Positions 40,094 to 50,068 are shown, counted from the first letter of the stretch. The stretch: 64,000 bases of DNA from Rhodoluna limnophila (GCA_945883505.1 CAMCXL010000009.1:1-64000); one strand, 5' to 3'. The notes: generated by a model not told the origin, from the letters alone. Numbers and translations: made by a program.

Positions 40094-41479
40094 ATGACTA
40101 ACTGGCTATCAAGATCAGAAGAAATAACCTCCCGAATCCCAAAGGGATTCATTTTTGGAGCTGCAACCTCCTCCTGGCAAATCGAAGGTTCCAGTCACCT
40201 CCGGGGACGATCAATCTGGGAAGACTTTGCCGATACTCCAGGCAAAATTCTTGATGGCGCGGGCGCTGATCCTGCGACCGATCACTTCAACAGGTTGGAA
40301 AGCGATCTTGATTTACTTGCCGATCTTGGAGTTGACTCTTACCGATTCTCAGTTTCTTGGCCACGCATCTTGCCCACCGGCGAAGGAGCAGTTGATCAAA
40401 AGGGTATTGATTTCTACGACCGGTTGATTGATGGCCTGCTTGAGCGAAACATAAAGCCTGCACTGACTCTTTATCACTGGGATTTGCCGAGTGCTCTGCA
40501 GGAAAAGGGTGGTTGGGCAAGCAAAGAGATATACGAGCACTTTGAAAACTATGCCGACATCTTGGCAAGTAAGTTTGCCGACCGAGTCTTTACCTGGGCA
40601 ACCCTGAATGAGCCCTGGGTCATTGCCTTCCTGGGTAATGCCGCTGGCATTCATGCCCCCGGCATCAAAGACCCCGCTACCGCCCTTGAGGTTGCCTACC
40701 GCCTGATGGTTTCAAGCGGTAAGGCTCTTGAGGTGCTTCGCTCAAACAAGGCCAATAACCCGGGCGTTGTTTTGAACCTGACAACAATCATTGCTGACGA
40801 TGACAAGATTCAAGACGCCGCAAATCACATCGACAACCTCCAAAACCGCTTCTGGTTGGATTTGCTTGCAGGCCGAGGCATCGCACCTGAGATCATGGAT
40901 TCAACCAGCCAGTACACCAACTGGGACTTTGTTGAAGAAGCCGACTTGAGGGCTGCAGCAAACAAGATCGACTGGCTAGGAATTAACTACTACTCGCCGA
41001 TGAGAGTTGCCTCGAAGCCTGCAAAGGGTCCAGATCACATCGTTGGTCAAACACCTGCTTTGTTCCCAGGATCTCCTCCGCTGCACTTCGTGCCCCGGGA
41101 GCCACAAACAGACATGGGCTGGGAGATGCACGCTCCTTCGCTAACAACCACTCTTACAAGGATTACCAAGGATCTGCCAGGGGTTCCACTGTTCATTACC
41201 GAAAATGGCGGAGCCTTCCCGGACAAGCTGGTGGACGGTGTTGTGGATGATCAGGACCGCGTCGATTACTACGCAACCCATTTGCTGGCAGCTATGGATG
41301 CCATCGACCAGGGAGTTGACCTTCGCGGGTATTACGCCTGGTCCCTGATGGATAACTTGGAGTGGGCAGAGGGTTGGACCAAGCGATTCGGTATCGTTCG
41401 GGTATCAGAAGATGACCCAACCAGAATCCCTAAGAGAAGCTTTGAGTTTCTAAAGAAAGTTTTTGTGGAAAGAAACTAG
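40094..41479 (+). CDS. GH1 beta-glucosidase
   Basis: FIFGAATSSWQIEG, TWATLNEPW, LFITENGGAF, GYYAWSLMDNLEWAEGWTKRFGIV. Confidence 0.97.
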   Translation: MTNWLSRSEEITSRIPKGFIFGAATSSWQIEGSSHLRGRSIWEDFADTPGKILDGAGADPATDHFNRLESDLDLLADLGVDSYRFSVSWPRILPTGEGAVDQKGIDFYDRLIDGLLERNIKPALTLYHWDLPSALQEKGGWASKEIYEHFENYADILASKFADRVFTWATLNEPWVIAFLGNAAGIHAPGIKDPATALEVAYRLMVSSGKALEVLRSNKANNPGVVLNLTTIIADDDKIQDAANHIDNLQNRFWLDLLAGRGIAPEIMDSTSQYTNWDFVEEADLRAAANKIDWLGINYYSPMRVASKPAKGPDHIVGQTPALFPGSPPLHFVPREPQTDMGWEMHAPSLTTTLTRITKDLPGVPLFITENGGAFPDKLVDGVVDDQDRVDYYATHLLAAMDAIDQGVDLRGYYAWSLMDNLEWAEGWTKRFGIVRVSEDDPTRIPKRSFEFLKKVFVERN

Positions 41480-42655
41480 TTACTCGTCTTTTTTCAAAGC
41501 TGTCAAGGTTGAAACAATGGTTGCTGCCTGTAAGGCTGCGAGCATATAGAAAACACCTGCGGTTGTGGCACCCGCAACTAATCCGGCAAGGGCAGGCATT
41601 GCAACTTGTCCAAAACGGTTCGCACTCAAACGAATCGAGATTGCTAGACCCCGACTCTCAGGGGATGAGATTCGAGAAACCCAAGCCATGGTTGCGGGTT
41701 GGCCGATTCCCATCGCGAAACCAGAGACAGCCATGATCAGGGCAATCCACCAGAAGTTTGAGGTTAGGCCAAGGGCAACCATGGAAACTAAGGTCACAAG
41801 CGATCCCCAGAAGATGATCCTTCGAAGCCCCAGTCGATTAGATATTTCTCCGAGCACCAGACGAACGGCCAAGGAGAAAATGGCACGAACCGCAAGCAAG
41901 ATACCGATGTCGGTGACGCTGAGGCCAATCTCGCGGCCATACAGCGGTAAGAAAATAAGAACAACGTCAACAACGGCAGTTGTTGCCCCTGAGACGAAAA
42001 TGGCCGACTTGAAAGTTGGAATCGCCAGCACTTGGGTGACCTTGGCTTTTTCGAGGGGCTTGATAGGTTTAGGGTTTTCCTTTTTTGTACTCAGTGCGAT
42101 GGTTCCGATAACTGCTGCCACAAACAGAGCCAGGGCAAACAAGAAGGCGGCATTGGCGTTAACAGTCACTTCACCGGAGTCAGCTAGGTACCCTCCAACA
42201 AAAGGTCCAACGGCGTGCCCAGCGGAAGCATAAAAGGTAAGCAGGCCAAAGTTTTTCTCATACTGCTTAGAGTTGGACCGATTTGCAATCAAAGTTTGAC
42301 CCCCCACCATAACCAAGAGGTGTCCCATACCAAGAGCTGGCATCGCCAGCATCAAAAGGGGGATGGAGTTTATAAAAAGCAGGGCAATGGTAGTAAGCAC
42401 CAAAATAATTGAACCGAGCAATAGAGCAAGTCCCGATCGTCCCCGATCCGCAAACCGCCCCACTTGAATAGCAAACACCAGTGGAGCCAAGGCAAAGGTT
42501 GCGCCGATTAGACCAACTAGAGCCGCGTCAGCGCCCAGCTCGACGGATTTATAGGTGATGATCGGCCTAACAACGTAGATGCCGGCCTGGATCAACAGGG
42601 AGTTCAGTAAAACAAGTGGCAGCCAGCGGCTACCACTTGTTGCACTCTTACTCAT
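41480..42655 (-). CDS. MFS transporter
   Basis: 12-TM-like, VGRFADRGRSGLALL. Confidence 0.88.
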   Translation of the reverse strand: MSKSATSGSRWLPLVLLNSLLIQAGIYVVRPIITYKSVELGADAALVGLIGATFALAPLVFAIQVGRFADRGRSGLALLLGSIILVLTTIALLFINSIPLLMLAMPALGMGHLLVMVGGQTLIANRSNSKQYEKNFGLLTFYASAGHAVGPFVGGYLADSGEVTVNANAAFLFALALFVAAVIGTIALSTKKENPKPIKPLEKAKVTQVLAIPTFKSAIFVSGATTAVVDVVLIFLPLYGREIGLSVTDIGILLAVRAIFSLAVRLVLGEISNRLGLRRIIFWGSLVTLVSMVALGLTSNFWWIALIMAVSGFAMGIGQPATMAWVSRISSPESRGLAISIRLSANRFGQVAMPALAGLVAGATTAGVFYMLAALQAATIVSTLTALKKDE

Positions 42656-42675
42656 TTTGAATTGGTTCTACTTTC

Positions 42676-42693
42676 ATTGTCGTCGTAGACAAT
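42676..42693. promoter_or_regulatory. candidate operator upstream of the MFS gene
   Basis: ATTGTC-GTCGTA-GACAAT perfect 6-bp inverted repeat in the 5' region of the MFS gene. Confidence 0.5.
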
Positions 42694-42763
42694 TCTCTCC
42701 ACCTAAGGGCCCTCAGACGATAAGGCGCACGTAGTCAGAGAAAAAATGCCAGTGACTAAGCCG

Positions 42764-44275
42764 TTACTTTCTTCGGGTCTTTTCTTTCACGACAATTAGT
42801 GGCTTGAGGAACTTCCAAATCCATGGCCAAGCAAGAGCAATAATCATCAGAGTATAAGTCGCCCATGTAAATGGGGTGCTTAGCAAGATGCTGGTATCTC
42901 CCTGACTTAGTTGCATGGACCTGCGGAATTGTATTTCAGCCATAGGGCCTAAAATCGCACCAATAATTAGAGGGGTAATTGGATATCCAAATCTCCTCAA
43001 AGCCACACCCAAGACTCCGATGCCAATCGCAACCAACAAATCAAAAGTTGAGTACTTGATTGAGTAGGCGCCTATCATTGCGAACACAAGGATGCCCGCG
43101 AATAGGTAAGGGCCAGGCACTCTAAGAATCTGAATCCACATCTTGATCAGCGGAAGATTGATAATCAGAAGCAAGAAGTTAGCAATAAACAAAGATGCAA
43201 CCAGCGTCCACACCAAAAGAGGCTCGTCGACAAAGAGCATCGGACCGGCATTAATGCGGAACTGATCAAACGCTGCGAGCATGACAGCCGCAGTTCCCGA
43301 GGTTGGAATACCTAGAGCCAACAGCGGGACAAGCGCGCCCGAGGCGTTTGCGTTGTTGGCCGCCTCTGGACCGGCAACACCTTCGATGGCGCCTTTGCCG
43401 AACTCTCCCTTATTTTTAGAGAGGCGCTTTTCCCAGGTGTAGCTCAAAAACGTTGGGATTTCCGATCCACCGGCAGGCAAGACACCGAGTGGGAAACCAA
43501 CCGCTGTTCCTCGAAGCCAAGGCTTCCAGGACCGGCCCCATTCGGCTTTAGTCATTCGAGCAGAACCGATTAGTTTGTTCACCTTTCCAGCTTCGAGCCT
43601 TCCAGAGAGCGCAATATAAAGAGCTTCCGCAACAGCAAACAGGGACACAATGACGATGACCGTTTGGAATCCTTCCATGGCCTCCGGAAGATCGAACGAT
43701 AATCGAGGCGCGCCAGAGTTCGGGTCGGTGCCTACCATTCCGATTACTACACCAAGGGTTAGCGAAAGCAGGCCTCGGCTAATTGATTTGCCCAGTAGTG
43801 AACTCACCGTGACGAAAGCAAGGATCATGAGAGCGAAGAAATCCGGTGGGGTCATTCGAAGACCAAGGTCCGCAATAGCCGGGGCAGCGAAGGCAAGTAT
43901 TCCGGTGCCAATTGAGCCAGCAACGAATGATCCGATGGCAGCGGTGGCCAGAGCAGCACCGGCTTTACCAGTCTTGGCCATCCTGTTGCCTTCAATCGCG
44001 GTCATTACCGAACCGGATTCACCAGGCGTGTTCAAAAGAATAGAAGTGGTAGATCCACCAAACATAGCTCCGTAATAGATTGCGCAGAACATAATCAACG
44101 CGCTCTGGGGCTCCAAGCCATAGGTGACAGGAAACAGGAGAGCGATTGCCAATGCTGGTCCGATTCCTGGAAGGATTCCGACCATTGTTCCAAGGATTGC
44201 GCCAAGCAGACCAAATCCGAGATTGGTAAGGGTTAATGAGTTAGCAAAGCCTTCAAGAAATAATGAAAGATCCAT
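42764..44275 (-). CDS. tctA: tripartite tricarboxylate transporter permease, TctA family
   Basis: [58 protein letters not shown]. Confidence 0.97.
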   Translation of the reverse strand: MDLSLFLEGFANSLTLTNLGFGLLGAILGTMVGILPGIGPALAIALLFPVTYGLEPQSALIMFCAIYYGAMFGGSTTSILLNTPGESGSVMTAIEGNRMAKTGKAGAALATAAIGSFVAGSIGTGILAFAAPAIADLGLRMTPPDFFALMILAFVTVSSLLGKSISRGLLSLTLGVVIGMVGTDPNSGAPRLSFDLPEAMEGFQTVIVIVSLFAVAEALYIALSGRLEAGKVNKLIGSARMTKAEWGRSWKPWLRGTAVGFPLGVLPAGGSEIPTFLSYTWEKRLSKNKGEFGKGAIEGVAGPEAANNANASGALVPLLALGIPTSGTAAVMLAAFDQFRINAGPMLFVDEPLLVWTLVASLFIANFLLLIINLPLIKMWIQILRVPGPYLFAGILVFAMIGAYSIKYSTFDLLVAIGIGVLGVALRRFGYPITPLIIGAILGPMAEIQFRRSMQLSQGDTSILLSTPFTWATYTLMIIALAWPWIWKFLKPLIVVKEKTRRK

Positions 44276-44808
44276 TACCAGTCCTCTTCCACAATTACTT
44301 CGGTGGTACCGAAATTAAGATCCAACCAAAGCGGCAGGTCAATCTGTAGCCCTAGAGTAAAGCCAAAATAAGTCACTAGGGCAGTTGCGGCTGCAATCGG
44401 AACAACTACCAACAACTTGGTTTTGCCAGGCTTGAGGGCATAGACGACCATGGTAAACAAAATTGTTGCCGCGATTGGGAAGCCGATGAAGGGCACACCC
44501 AAAGCGAATATAAGAAGTCCGCTCAGCATGAGCAGAAACGGCTTCCAGTAAACCTTTGTTTCTATGCGGGCACCTTCAACCTCTTCAGGTTGCCCTAAAT
44601 TACCCCTAGCAACCGAGAAGAGTTGAATTCCAGCAAGCGCCACGAGGACCCAACCGACGATGCTTGGGAAAGTACTGGAGCCAACGAAGTCGGCAATTCC
44701 CAATTGAGGTAGCTGGCTAGCGTCCCAAAGTACTACAACCCCCACAACAAAGAGGAAGCTGGTGAAAACCAGCTCCCCCTTTGCTGAGCGTTTGGTGCTA
44801 CGGGTCAC
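44275..44808 (-). CDS. tctB: tripartite tricarboxylate transporter small subunit, TctB family
   Basis: Four-TM small protein between tctC and tctA. Confidence 0.9.
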   Translation of the reverse strand: MTRSTKRSAKGELVFTSFLFVVGVVVLWDASQLPQLGIADFVGSSTFPSIVGWVLVALAGIQLFSVARGNLGQPEEVEGARIETKVYWKPFLLMLSGLLIFALGVPFIGFPIAATILFTMVVYALKPGKTKLLVVVPIAAATALVTYFGFTLGLQIDLPLWLDLNFGTTEVIVEEDW

Positions 44809-45920
44809 AAAAGACCGATATCTGCGTAGAGTGTCCGGAGATCTCTCTCAAAACGCTTCAACCAGGTGTCGAACTTAGCACCAGGCAACCAGCCGGAGGA
44901 TGCCTTGTTGTCCGCAAGGTAGGTCTTGTATGTCTTCGAAGCCTGTACCACGTCCATAGCGCGAAGTACTAGTGCTTTTCCTGCTGCGCTGGTCTTTGGC
45001 GGAACAAGAATTCCTCGCCAGTTCTCAACCACAGTATTTACTCCACTGGCCTTCAGGGTTGGAGCCTTGATTCCCTTGATTCTTGTAGGAGCGGAAATTG
45101 CAAGAACTCGAATTGTTCCGGCTTCAACAAATGATCTGAAGTCACCGTAGCTTGAGATTGCAAATGCATACTTTGCATCGCTCAAGATTCCTGCTTGGAC
45201 GTTACCAGAACCTGTGTAGTTCAAGTCCTTGATGTCTAGACCAAGAGCGTCAAACATTTGAGCAGCTAGGTAAGTGTCGACTCCACCAAGGGTTCCACCA
45301 ATAATAGCCATTGACTTTGGATCCTTCTTTAGGTCCGCAACCAGCTCTTTGATGTTCTTGTACTTGGAATCTGCCTTTACACCGATGCCGCTGTACTCAG
45401 CGTACATACGAGCGATTGGCTCTGCGTCAGAAGCTTTCCATGCACTGTTGGATGTTAGACCACCACCAACTACCGCTAAGCCTGTAACTGCAAGCTTGCC
45501 GGCCTTGCCAGCCATGTCAACGTTCAGAAAGCGAAGTGGGCCGTTGTACGGAGGTAGCTTGTAGGTCAATACTGGCTCGTTGGTAGTTAGACCTTCGGCC
45601 TTCAATGCATCATTGATGATCCTTCCAAATCCAGCAAAACCTGAAGTCGGGCTGTTAGGGATGATCATGTCTACATTTCTAATTTTGGGAAGAGTTGGGT
45701 AGTGCCAAACTCTCTTGCCCTTCATTCCACCCACGGTTGCGTTTTTGCAGACCAAGTTTGAGCCGTCGGCTCCCTTGCCTACTGCAATTGCACCGAGAGT
45801 TGCACACTCTGCAAGCACTGATGCGCTTGACGCTGCAACTGGTGCTGCGCTAGCGGGAGTAGCTGTTATTCCGGTAGCAATCAGCGCGAATGCCGTTGCT
45901 CCAATTAGGATTTTTTTCAC
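44805..45920 (-). CDS. tctC: tripartite tricarboxylate transporter substrate-binding protein, TctC family
   Basis: Signal peptide and TctC-like periplasmic-binding fold; order tctC-tctB-tctA with short overlaps. Confidence 0.9.
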   Translation of the reverse strand: MKKILIGATAFALIATGITATPASAAPVAASSASVLAECATLGAIAVGKGADGSNLVCKNATVGGMKGKRVWHYPTLPKIRNVDMIIPNSPTSGFAGFGRIINDALKAEGLTTNEPVLTYKLPPYNGPLRFLNVDMAGKAGKLAVTGLAVVGGGLTSNSAWKASDAEPIARMYAEYSGIGVKADSKYKNIKELVADLKKDPKSMAIIGGTLGGVDTYLAAQMFDALGLDIKDLNYTGSGNVQAGILSDAKYAFAISSYGDFRSFVEAGTIRVLAISAPTRIKGIKAPTLKASGVNTVVENWRGILVPPKTSAAGKALVLRAMDVVQASKTYKTYLADNKASSGWLPGAKFDTWLKRFERDLRTLYADIGLL

Positions 45921-45958
45921 TATGTTGTGTCCTCCAGTTTTGAATCGAGGACTCCCCG

Positions 45959-46076
45959 GCGGAAAGTCCGCTTCAGAAAACTGTGGGGGCTAGGGCAGTC
46001 TTTGCCGTCAACCCCATCGTTGACTAAAGACTGAGTCTCTCCATCACTATTACTAGTGACCGAATGCCCGGGCATT
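45959..46076 (-). promoter_or_regulatory. inverted-repeat-dense leader/promoter of tctCBA
   Basis: AATGCCCGGGCATT (46063-46076), TCACTA-TTAC-TAGTGA (46044-46059), two-part hairpin 45997-46032, GCGGA-AAG-TCCGC (45959-45971). Confidence 0.6.
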
Positions 46077-46242
46077 GCTGCCGGGAATGGCGATGCATTC
46101 GCTTTGGGATACTCCCCCAGTAGTTGAAAACCTTACCCCATTTCAAAAGGCCAAAAATACCAATATCCAAAATTGGTACTTGGGGGCAGGAAACCACCCG
46201 TTAAAGATGCTCCCTGGCGAATGCCAAGCAAACAGAACCAAA

Positions 46243-46283
46243 AAGCCCCCTCAGTGCCCCTAGAGAGGCCCTGAGGGGGCTAA
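46243..46283. terminator. terminator downstream of the sugar ABC operon
   Basis: agccccctcag...ctgagggggct, followed by TTTTT on the minus strand. Confidence 0.88.
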
Positions 46284-46303
46284 ATCACAGACTTGAAAAG
46301 TAC

Positions 46304-47272
46304 TTAGCCCTTAACAGAGCCCGCCAGCAAGCCCCGTACGAAGTATCTCTGGAGGGCAAAGAAAACAATCAGCGGAACGATCATCGAGATGAAGGCTCCG
46401 GCGGTTAGGACCTCCCAGTTTGAGCCACGGGTACCAACCATCTCGGCCAAGCGCACAGTCAATGGAGCGATGTCCTTCACACCGCCACCGAAGGTGAGCC
46501 CCACCAGCAGGTCATTCCACACCCAGAGGAACTGGAAGATTGCAAAGGAAGCAATGGCCGGGATGCTCAGTGGAAAGACCACCTGACGAAATAGCGAGAA
46601 CCAACCGGCACCGTCCACGCGAGCTGCTTCAATAAGTTCTCTTGGGATCTGGCGCAGGAAGTTATGCATCAGGAAGATCGCAAGCGGCAAAGCAAAGATG
46701 GTGTGTGCAATCCAGATCGGGATATAGGTTCCAGTTATCCCAAGCGGAGGAATAAGAACGCTGTCCCCGAATACGAGACCCTTGGCAAAAAGCTGAAGCA
46801 GTGGAACCAGGGACATCTGAAGCGGAATAACCTGCAGGGCAAAGATTCCAAAGAAAATGAAATTTTTTCCTTTGAAGTCAAACCAAGCCAGAGCGTAGGC
46901 GGCAAAGACAGCCAGGGTCAGTGGGAAGATGGCGGCTGGCAAAGTGATTGCAAAGCTGTTGAAAAAGTACTGGCTCAAAGGAGGCGTGACGGCAGTTCCC
47001 TGGAATAGCGCACTCTCGTAGTTTTCGAGAGTGACGTTTGGGCTCAGAAAGAAAGTCCACCAACCCGAATTGTTGATGTCTAGTTCTGGACGGAAAGACG
47101 AAACCAAAAGCCCGAAGGTTGGAATGGTCCAGAAAATCGCAATCACGATTGCAGCAAACGAGGCCCACGGGGAGCTGAAGGCATCCTTCATCTTCTTTAC
47201 CCCAGCAGAAGGTTCCTTGGATGGCTTAGCTACCTTGATCTTCTTGGCTGGCTTATCAGCTTGAATGCTCAT
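46304..47272 (-). CDS. sugar ABC transporter permease (MalG/AglG-like)
   Basis: EAARVDGAGWFSLFRQVVFPLSIPAIASFAIFQFLWVWNDLL EAA motif. Confidence 0.95.
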   Translation of the reverse strand: MSIQADKPAKKIKVAKPSKEPSAGVKKMKDAFSSPWASFAAIVIAIFWTIPTFGLLVSSFRPELDINNSGWWTFFLSPNVTLENYESALFQGTAVTPPLSQYFFNSFAITLPAAIFPLTLAVFAAYALAWFDFKGKNFIFFGIFALQVIPLQMSLVPLLQLFAKGLVFGDSVLIPPLGITGTYIPIWIAHTIFALPLAIFLMHNFLRQIPRELIEAARVDGAGWFSLFRQVVFPLSIPAIASFAIFQFLWVWNDLLVGLTFGGGVKDIAPLTVRLAEMVGTRGSNWEVLTAGAFISMIVPLIVFFALQRYFVRGLLAGSVKG

Positions 47273-48309
47273 TAGCGCTCCGTCCTCTCAAGGCGTAGTT
47301 GCTTGATGTTATACAAAATGATTGGAACAACGCCTAAGAACAAGATCACCGCAAGGGCGGAGCCGGTTCCGTAGTTCAAAGACCTAAAGGTCTGGGTATA
47401 CATCTCGTTGGCGATGACGTTGGTTTGGAAGTTTCCGCCGGTCATGGTTCGAACGATGTCGAACACCTTTAGGGTTCCGATGGTGATGGTGGTTAGCACC
47501 ACCACAATCGAAGCCCTGATCATCGGGATGGTGATCTGAATAAATCTCTTGAGCTGGGATGCCCCATCGAGCATCGAAGCCTCGACCACTTCGTCGGGAA
47601 TGTTTTTCATGGCAGCCGAGAGAACAACCATCGCGAAACCGGTCTGGATCCAAATCATTACGGCAATAAGCAAGAAGGTGTTCAGAGGGTTCTCAAGGAG
47701 CCAGTTTGGCGGTTCCATCCCAAGGCCCTTAGAGATGGCGCTTAGCAAACCAATATCTACCTTCTTGGCGCTTGGCTCGTAGTCGTAGACAAACTTCCAA
47801 ATGATGGAAGCTCCAACCATGGAGATGGCCATCGGCATAAAGATCAACGACTTCACAACAGCGGCCGATTTCATTCGGTCAGTTAGGTAAGCGATGACCA
47901 GACCAATAAAAGTCGAGACGGTTGGAACAACGAACACCCAGATTGCAGTGTTCAAAAGAACCTGAAGAATCTCAGGTCTGGTGAATGCCCAGATATAGTT
48001 TTCTACTCCAACAAACTCTTCGCTGTTGGCATTCATGAAAGATAAAAGAATTGTTCGAGCGGCCGGGTAGATAAGTCCAATAATGAGTAGGGCTAGGGCC
48101 GGAACCAGGAAGACTAAGTACTTGACCCACTCCTGGGCCTTGACGGAAGTTCGCTCAGCGAGAAGGAAAATCAAAACCACTAGAGCTGCGAAGGCGACAA
48201 GACCTGATATCAAAGTGATTAGGTTGGGCGCAATAATTTCCCAGGTGGTTTTTCTAGCAACCAAGTCAATAACGTGCACTGGTTCTCCCTCGCCCGTGAA
48301 TACTGCCAA
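47272..48309 (-). CDS. sugar ABC transporter permease (MalF/AglF-like)
   Basis: EASMLDGASQLKRFIQITIPMIRASIVVVLTT EAA-like loop; 1-bp overlap with next permease. Confidence 0.94.
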   Translation of the reverse strand: MAVFTGEGEPVHVIDLVARKTTWEIIAPNLITLISGLVAFAALVVLIFLLAERTSVKAQEWVKYLVFLVPALALLIIGLIYPAARTILLSFMNANSEEFVGVENYIWAFTRPEILQVLLNTAIWVFVVPTVSTFIGLVIAYLTDRMKSAAVVKSLIFMPMAISMVGASIIWKFVYDYEPSAKKVDIGLLSAISKGLGMEPPNWLLENPLNTFLLIAVMIWIQTGFAMVVLSAAMKNIPDEVVEASMLDGASQLKRFIQITIPMIRASIVVVLTTITIGTLKVFDIVRTMTGGNFQTNVIANEMYTQTFRSLNYGTGSALAVILFLGVVPIILYNIKQLRLERTER

Positions 48310-48396
48310 AACGAATCTGTTTTGATGCTAGTTGGTTTTGAGGTGCCACTCCAAAACGAGATTCTTGTTTGGAGGTAAAAACCACTGTGCCTGAAT

Positions 48397-48421
48397 GATT
48401 GGGTCTAAACGATTGGGTCTA
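48397..48421. repeat. direct repeat GATTGGGTCTA x2, 14-bp period
   Basis: gattgggtcta-aac-gattgggtcta between the binding-protein and permease genes. Confidence 0.75.
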
Positions 48422-48428
48422 GATAAAA

Positions 48429-48458
48429 GTGTGGGCCCAGATTTCTCTGGGCCCACAC
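48429..48458 (-). terminator. intra-operon hairpin after the substrate-binding protein gene
   Basis: GTGTGGGCCCAGA-GAAA-TCTGGGCCCACAC (minus strand), followed by TTTTAT. Confidence 0.88.
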
Positions 48459-48487
48459 AATTCAATCAATTGCGGTTGGTTCTAGCC

Positions 48488-49837
48488 TTAGCTAGCTGGC
48501 CAACCTGCCTGAATTGCATCTAGAACAGCCTTGTCGGCCTTGTCCTCTGCAACCCATGCGGTCATTTCTTTCCAGAAAGTACCGGCACCAACAGCTGCTG
48601 GCATCAAGTCAGATGCGTCGAAGCGGAAGGTAGTTGCGTTCTGAAGGATCTCAACAGCTACAGCGTTTACTGGGTCAGCAACGTTTGCAGTGTCTAGACC
48701 TAGGTGAGCGGAGAACCAGCCACCAAGGGATGCCTTCTTGTTGTTCCAGTCAGCGCTGGTTAGGTATAGCTGAACAGCCTGAACCTCTGGACGGTCAGAG
48801 AAAGCTCCTACGAACTCTCCACCACCAAGGGCTGGCTTGTTGTCTGCAGAAACACCTGGGAAGTAGAAGGTTGTGATTCCACCCTCAACGTCGGTGTCAG
48901 CAGGAGTAACAATTTCAGCTCCGTAGTCACCGGCAAGGATTCCACCGATGAAGGATGCCTGACGGTGCATGGCGCAAGAACCGTCAACGATGCCTGCTCC
49001 ACCATCCTGGAAGGTTGTGGTTGCAATAGCTGCAACGTCGCCTACGTAGTCAGGGTTCTTTAGGATCTTTCCAGCCTCAGCAAGAACTTCAGCAACCTTA
49101 GGGTCGTTGAACTTCATCTCGTTGGAAACCCACTTGTCGTAGGTGGCTGCGTCCTGGAAGCGAAGCATTAGGTCTTCCATCCAGTCAGTTCCAACCCAAC
49201 CGGTAGCTTCACCGGAACCGAAACCAACACACCATGGCTGTACATCAGTAGCAGCAATGGTGTCGGATAGAGCTAGAAGCTCTGACCAAGTCGATGGGAT
49301 TGCCCAGCCGTTGTCAGCGAAAGTCTTTGGTGAGTACCAGACGAAGGACTTCACGTTTGCACCTAGAGGAGCAGCGTAGAAGGTACCGTCAACGGTTCCG
49401 TAGTTCTTCCAGTCTGGGGTGTAGTTTGCGTCAACCGATGCAGCTACTGCAGAAGATGCAGGAACCATTTCACCAGTTGCAACCATTGCAGCCAAAAGAC
49501 CTGGCTGTGGGAAAATTGCTAGGTCAGGTGCGGTTCCACCAGCAACACGAACAGGTAGCTGAGCTTCGAACTCCTGGCTTCCGTTCCAGTTAATGGTGAT
49601 GCCGGTGCACTCTTCGAAGTCAAGGAATGACTCCTGGAATAGGTCGGCTTCTGGGCTAACGATGGTTGTGTACATCTCAACCTCGGTACCCTCGTTGCCT
49701 AGGTAGTCGGCATATGCTGAACAGTCTGCGTCAGAAGTTGCTTCTTCTTCGGTAGCTGCACAACCTGATAGTGCTAGTGCTGCAACTGCAAGAGTTGCCA
49801 CACCAATTGTTGAACGACGGCGTAGAGTTGCCCTCAT
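48488..49837 (-). CDS. sugar ABC transporter substrate-binding lipoprotein
   Basis: Lipobox LALSGCAA; family-1 extracellular solute-binding protein pattern. Confidence 0.93.
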   Translation of the reverse strand: MRATLRRRSTIGVATLAVAALALSGCAATEEEATSDADCSAYADYLGNEGTEVEMYTTIVSPEADLFQESFLDFEECTGITINWNGSQEFEAQLPVRVAGGTAPDLAIFPQPGLLAAMVATGEMVPASSAVAASVDANYTPDWKNYGTVDGTFYAAPLGANVKSFVWYSPKTFADNGWAIPSTWSELLALSDTIAATDVQPWCVGFGSGEATGWVGTDWMEDLMLRFQDAATYDKWVSNEMKFNDPKVAEVLAEAGKILKNPDYVGDVAAIATTTFQDGGAGIVDGSCAMHRQASFIGGILAGDYGAEIVTPADTDVEGGITTFYFPGVSADNKPALGGGEFVGAFSDRPEVQAVQLYLTSADWNNKKASLGGWFSAHLGLDTANVADPVNAVAVEILQNATTFRFDASDLMPAAVGAGTFWKEMTAWVAEDKADKAVLDAIQAGWPAS

Positions 49838-49941
49838 GTGTTCTCCTTAATTTTGATTGTGTTGGGGAATAACGGACCCAAAAGGCCCCCATGCCCACTT
49901 AACCTCTTCAGGTTACCGCAGCCCAAAACAGCAGGCCTTTG

Positions 49942-49956
49942 AATCGGGTCCCGATT
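49942..49956. promoter_or_regulatory. candidate operator of the sugar ABC operon
   Basis: AATCGGG-T-CCCGATT perfect odd-centred palindrome upstream of the binding-protein gene. Confidence 0.55.
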
Positions 49957-50068
49957 AGATAACAATTGAGCAACTAACCGTAATTGGCGTCCCTTGGCGC
50001 TTTCAGAAGACTCTCAGACTCCAATGAGACCGCTAACAACCCTCCAGTAGCTTGCCTAAACTGATGAG

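Noticed and set aside
41565-42233. 222-aa plus-strand ORF opposite the MFS gene
   Set aside because: Antisense ORF rich in R, P, T and S, typical of the reverse complement of a membrane protein gene; no start-site support.
46075-46263. 62-aa ORF in the tctC-sugar ABC intergenic region
   Set aside because: Overlaps a palindrome and runs into the terminator hairpin; no RBS or recognisable sequence.
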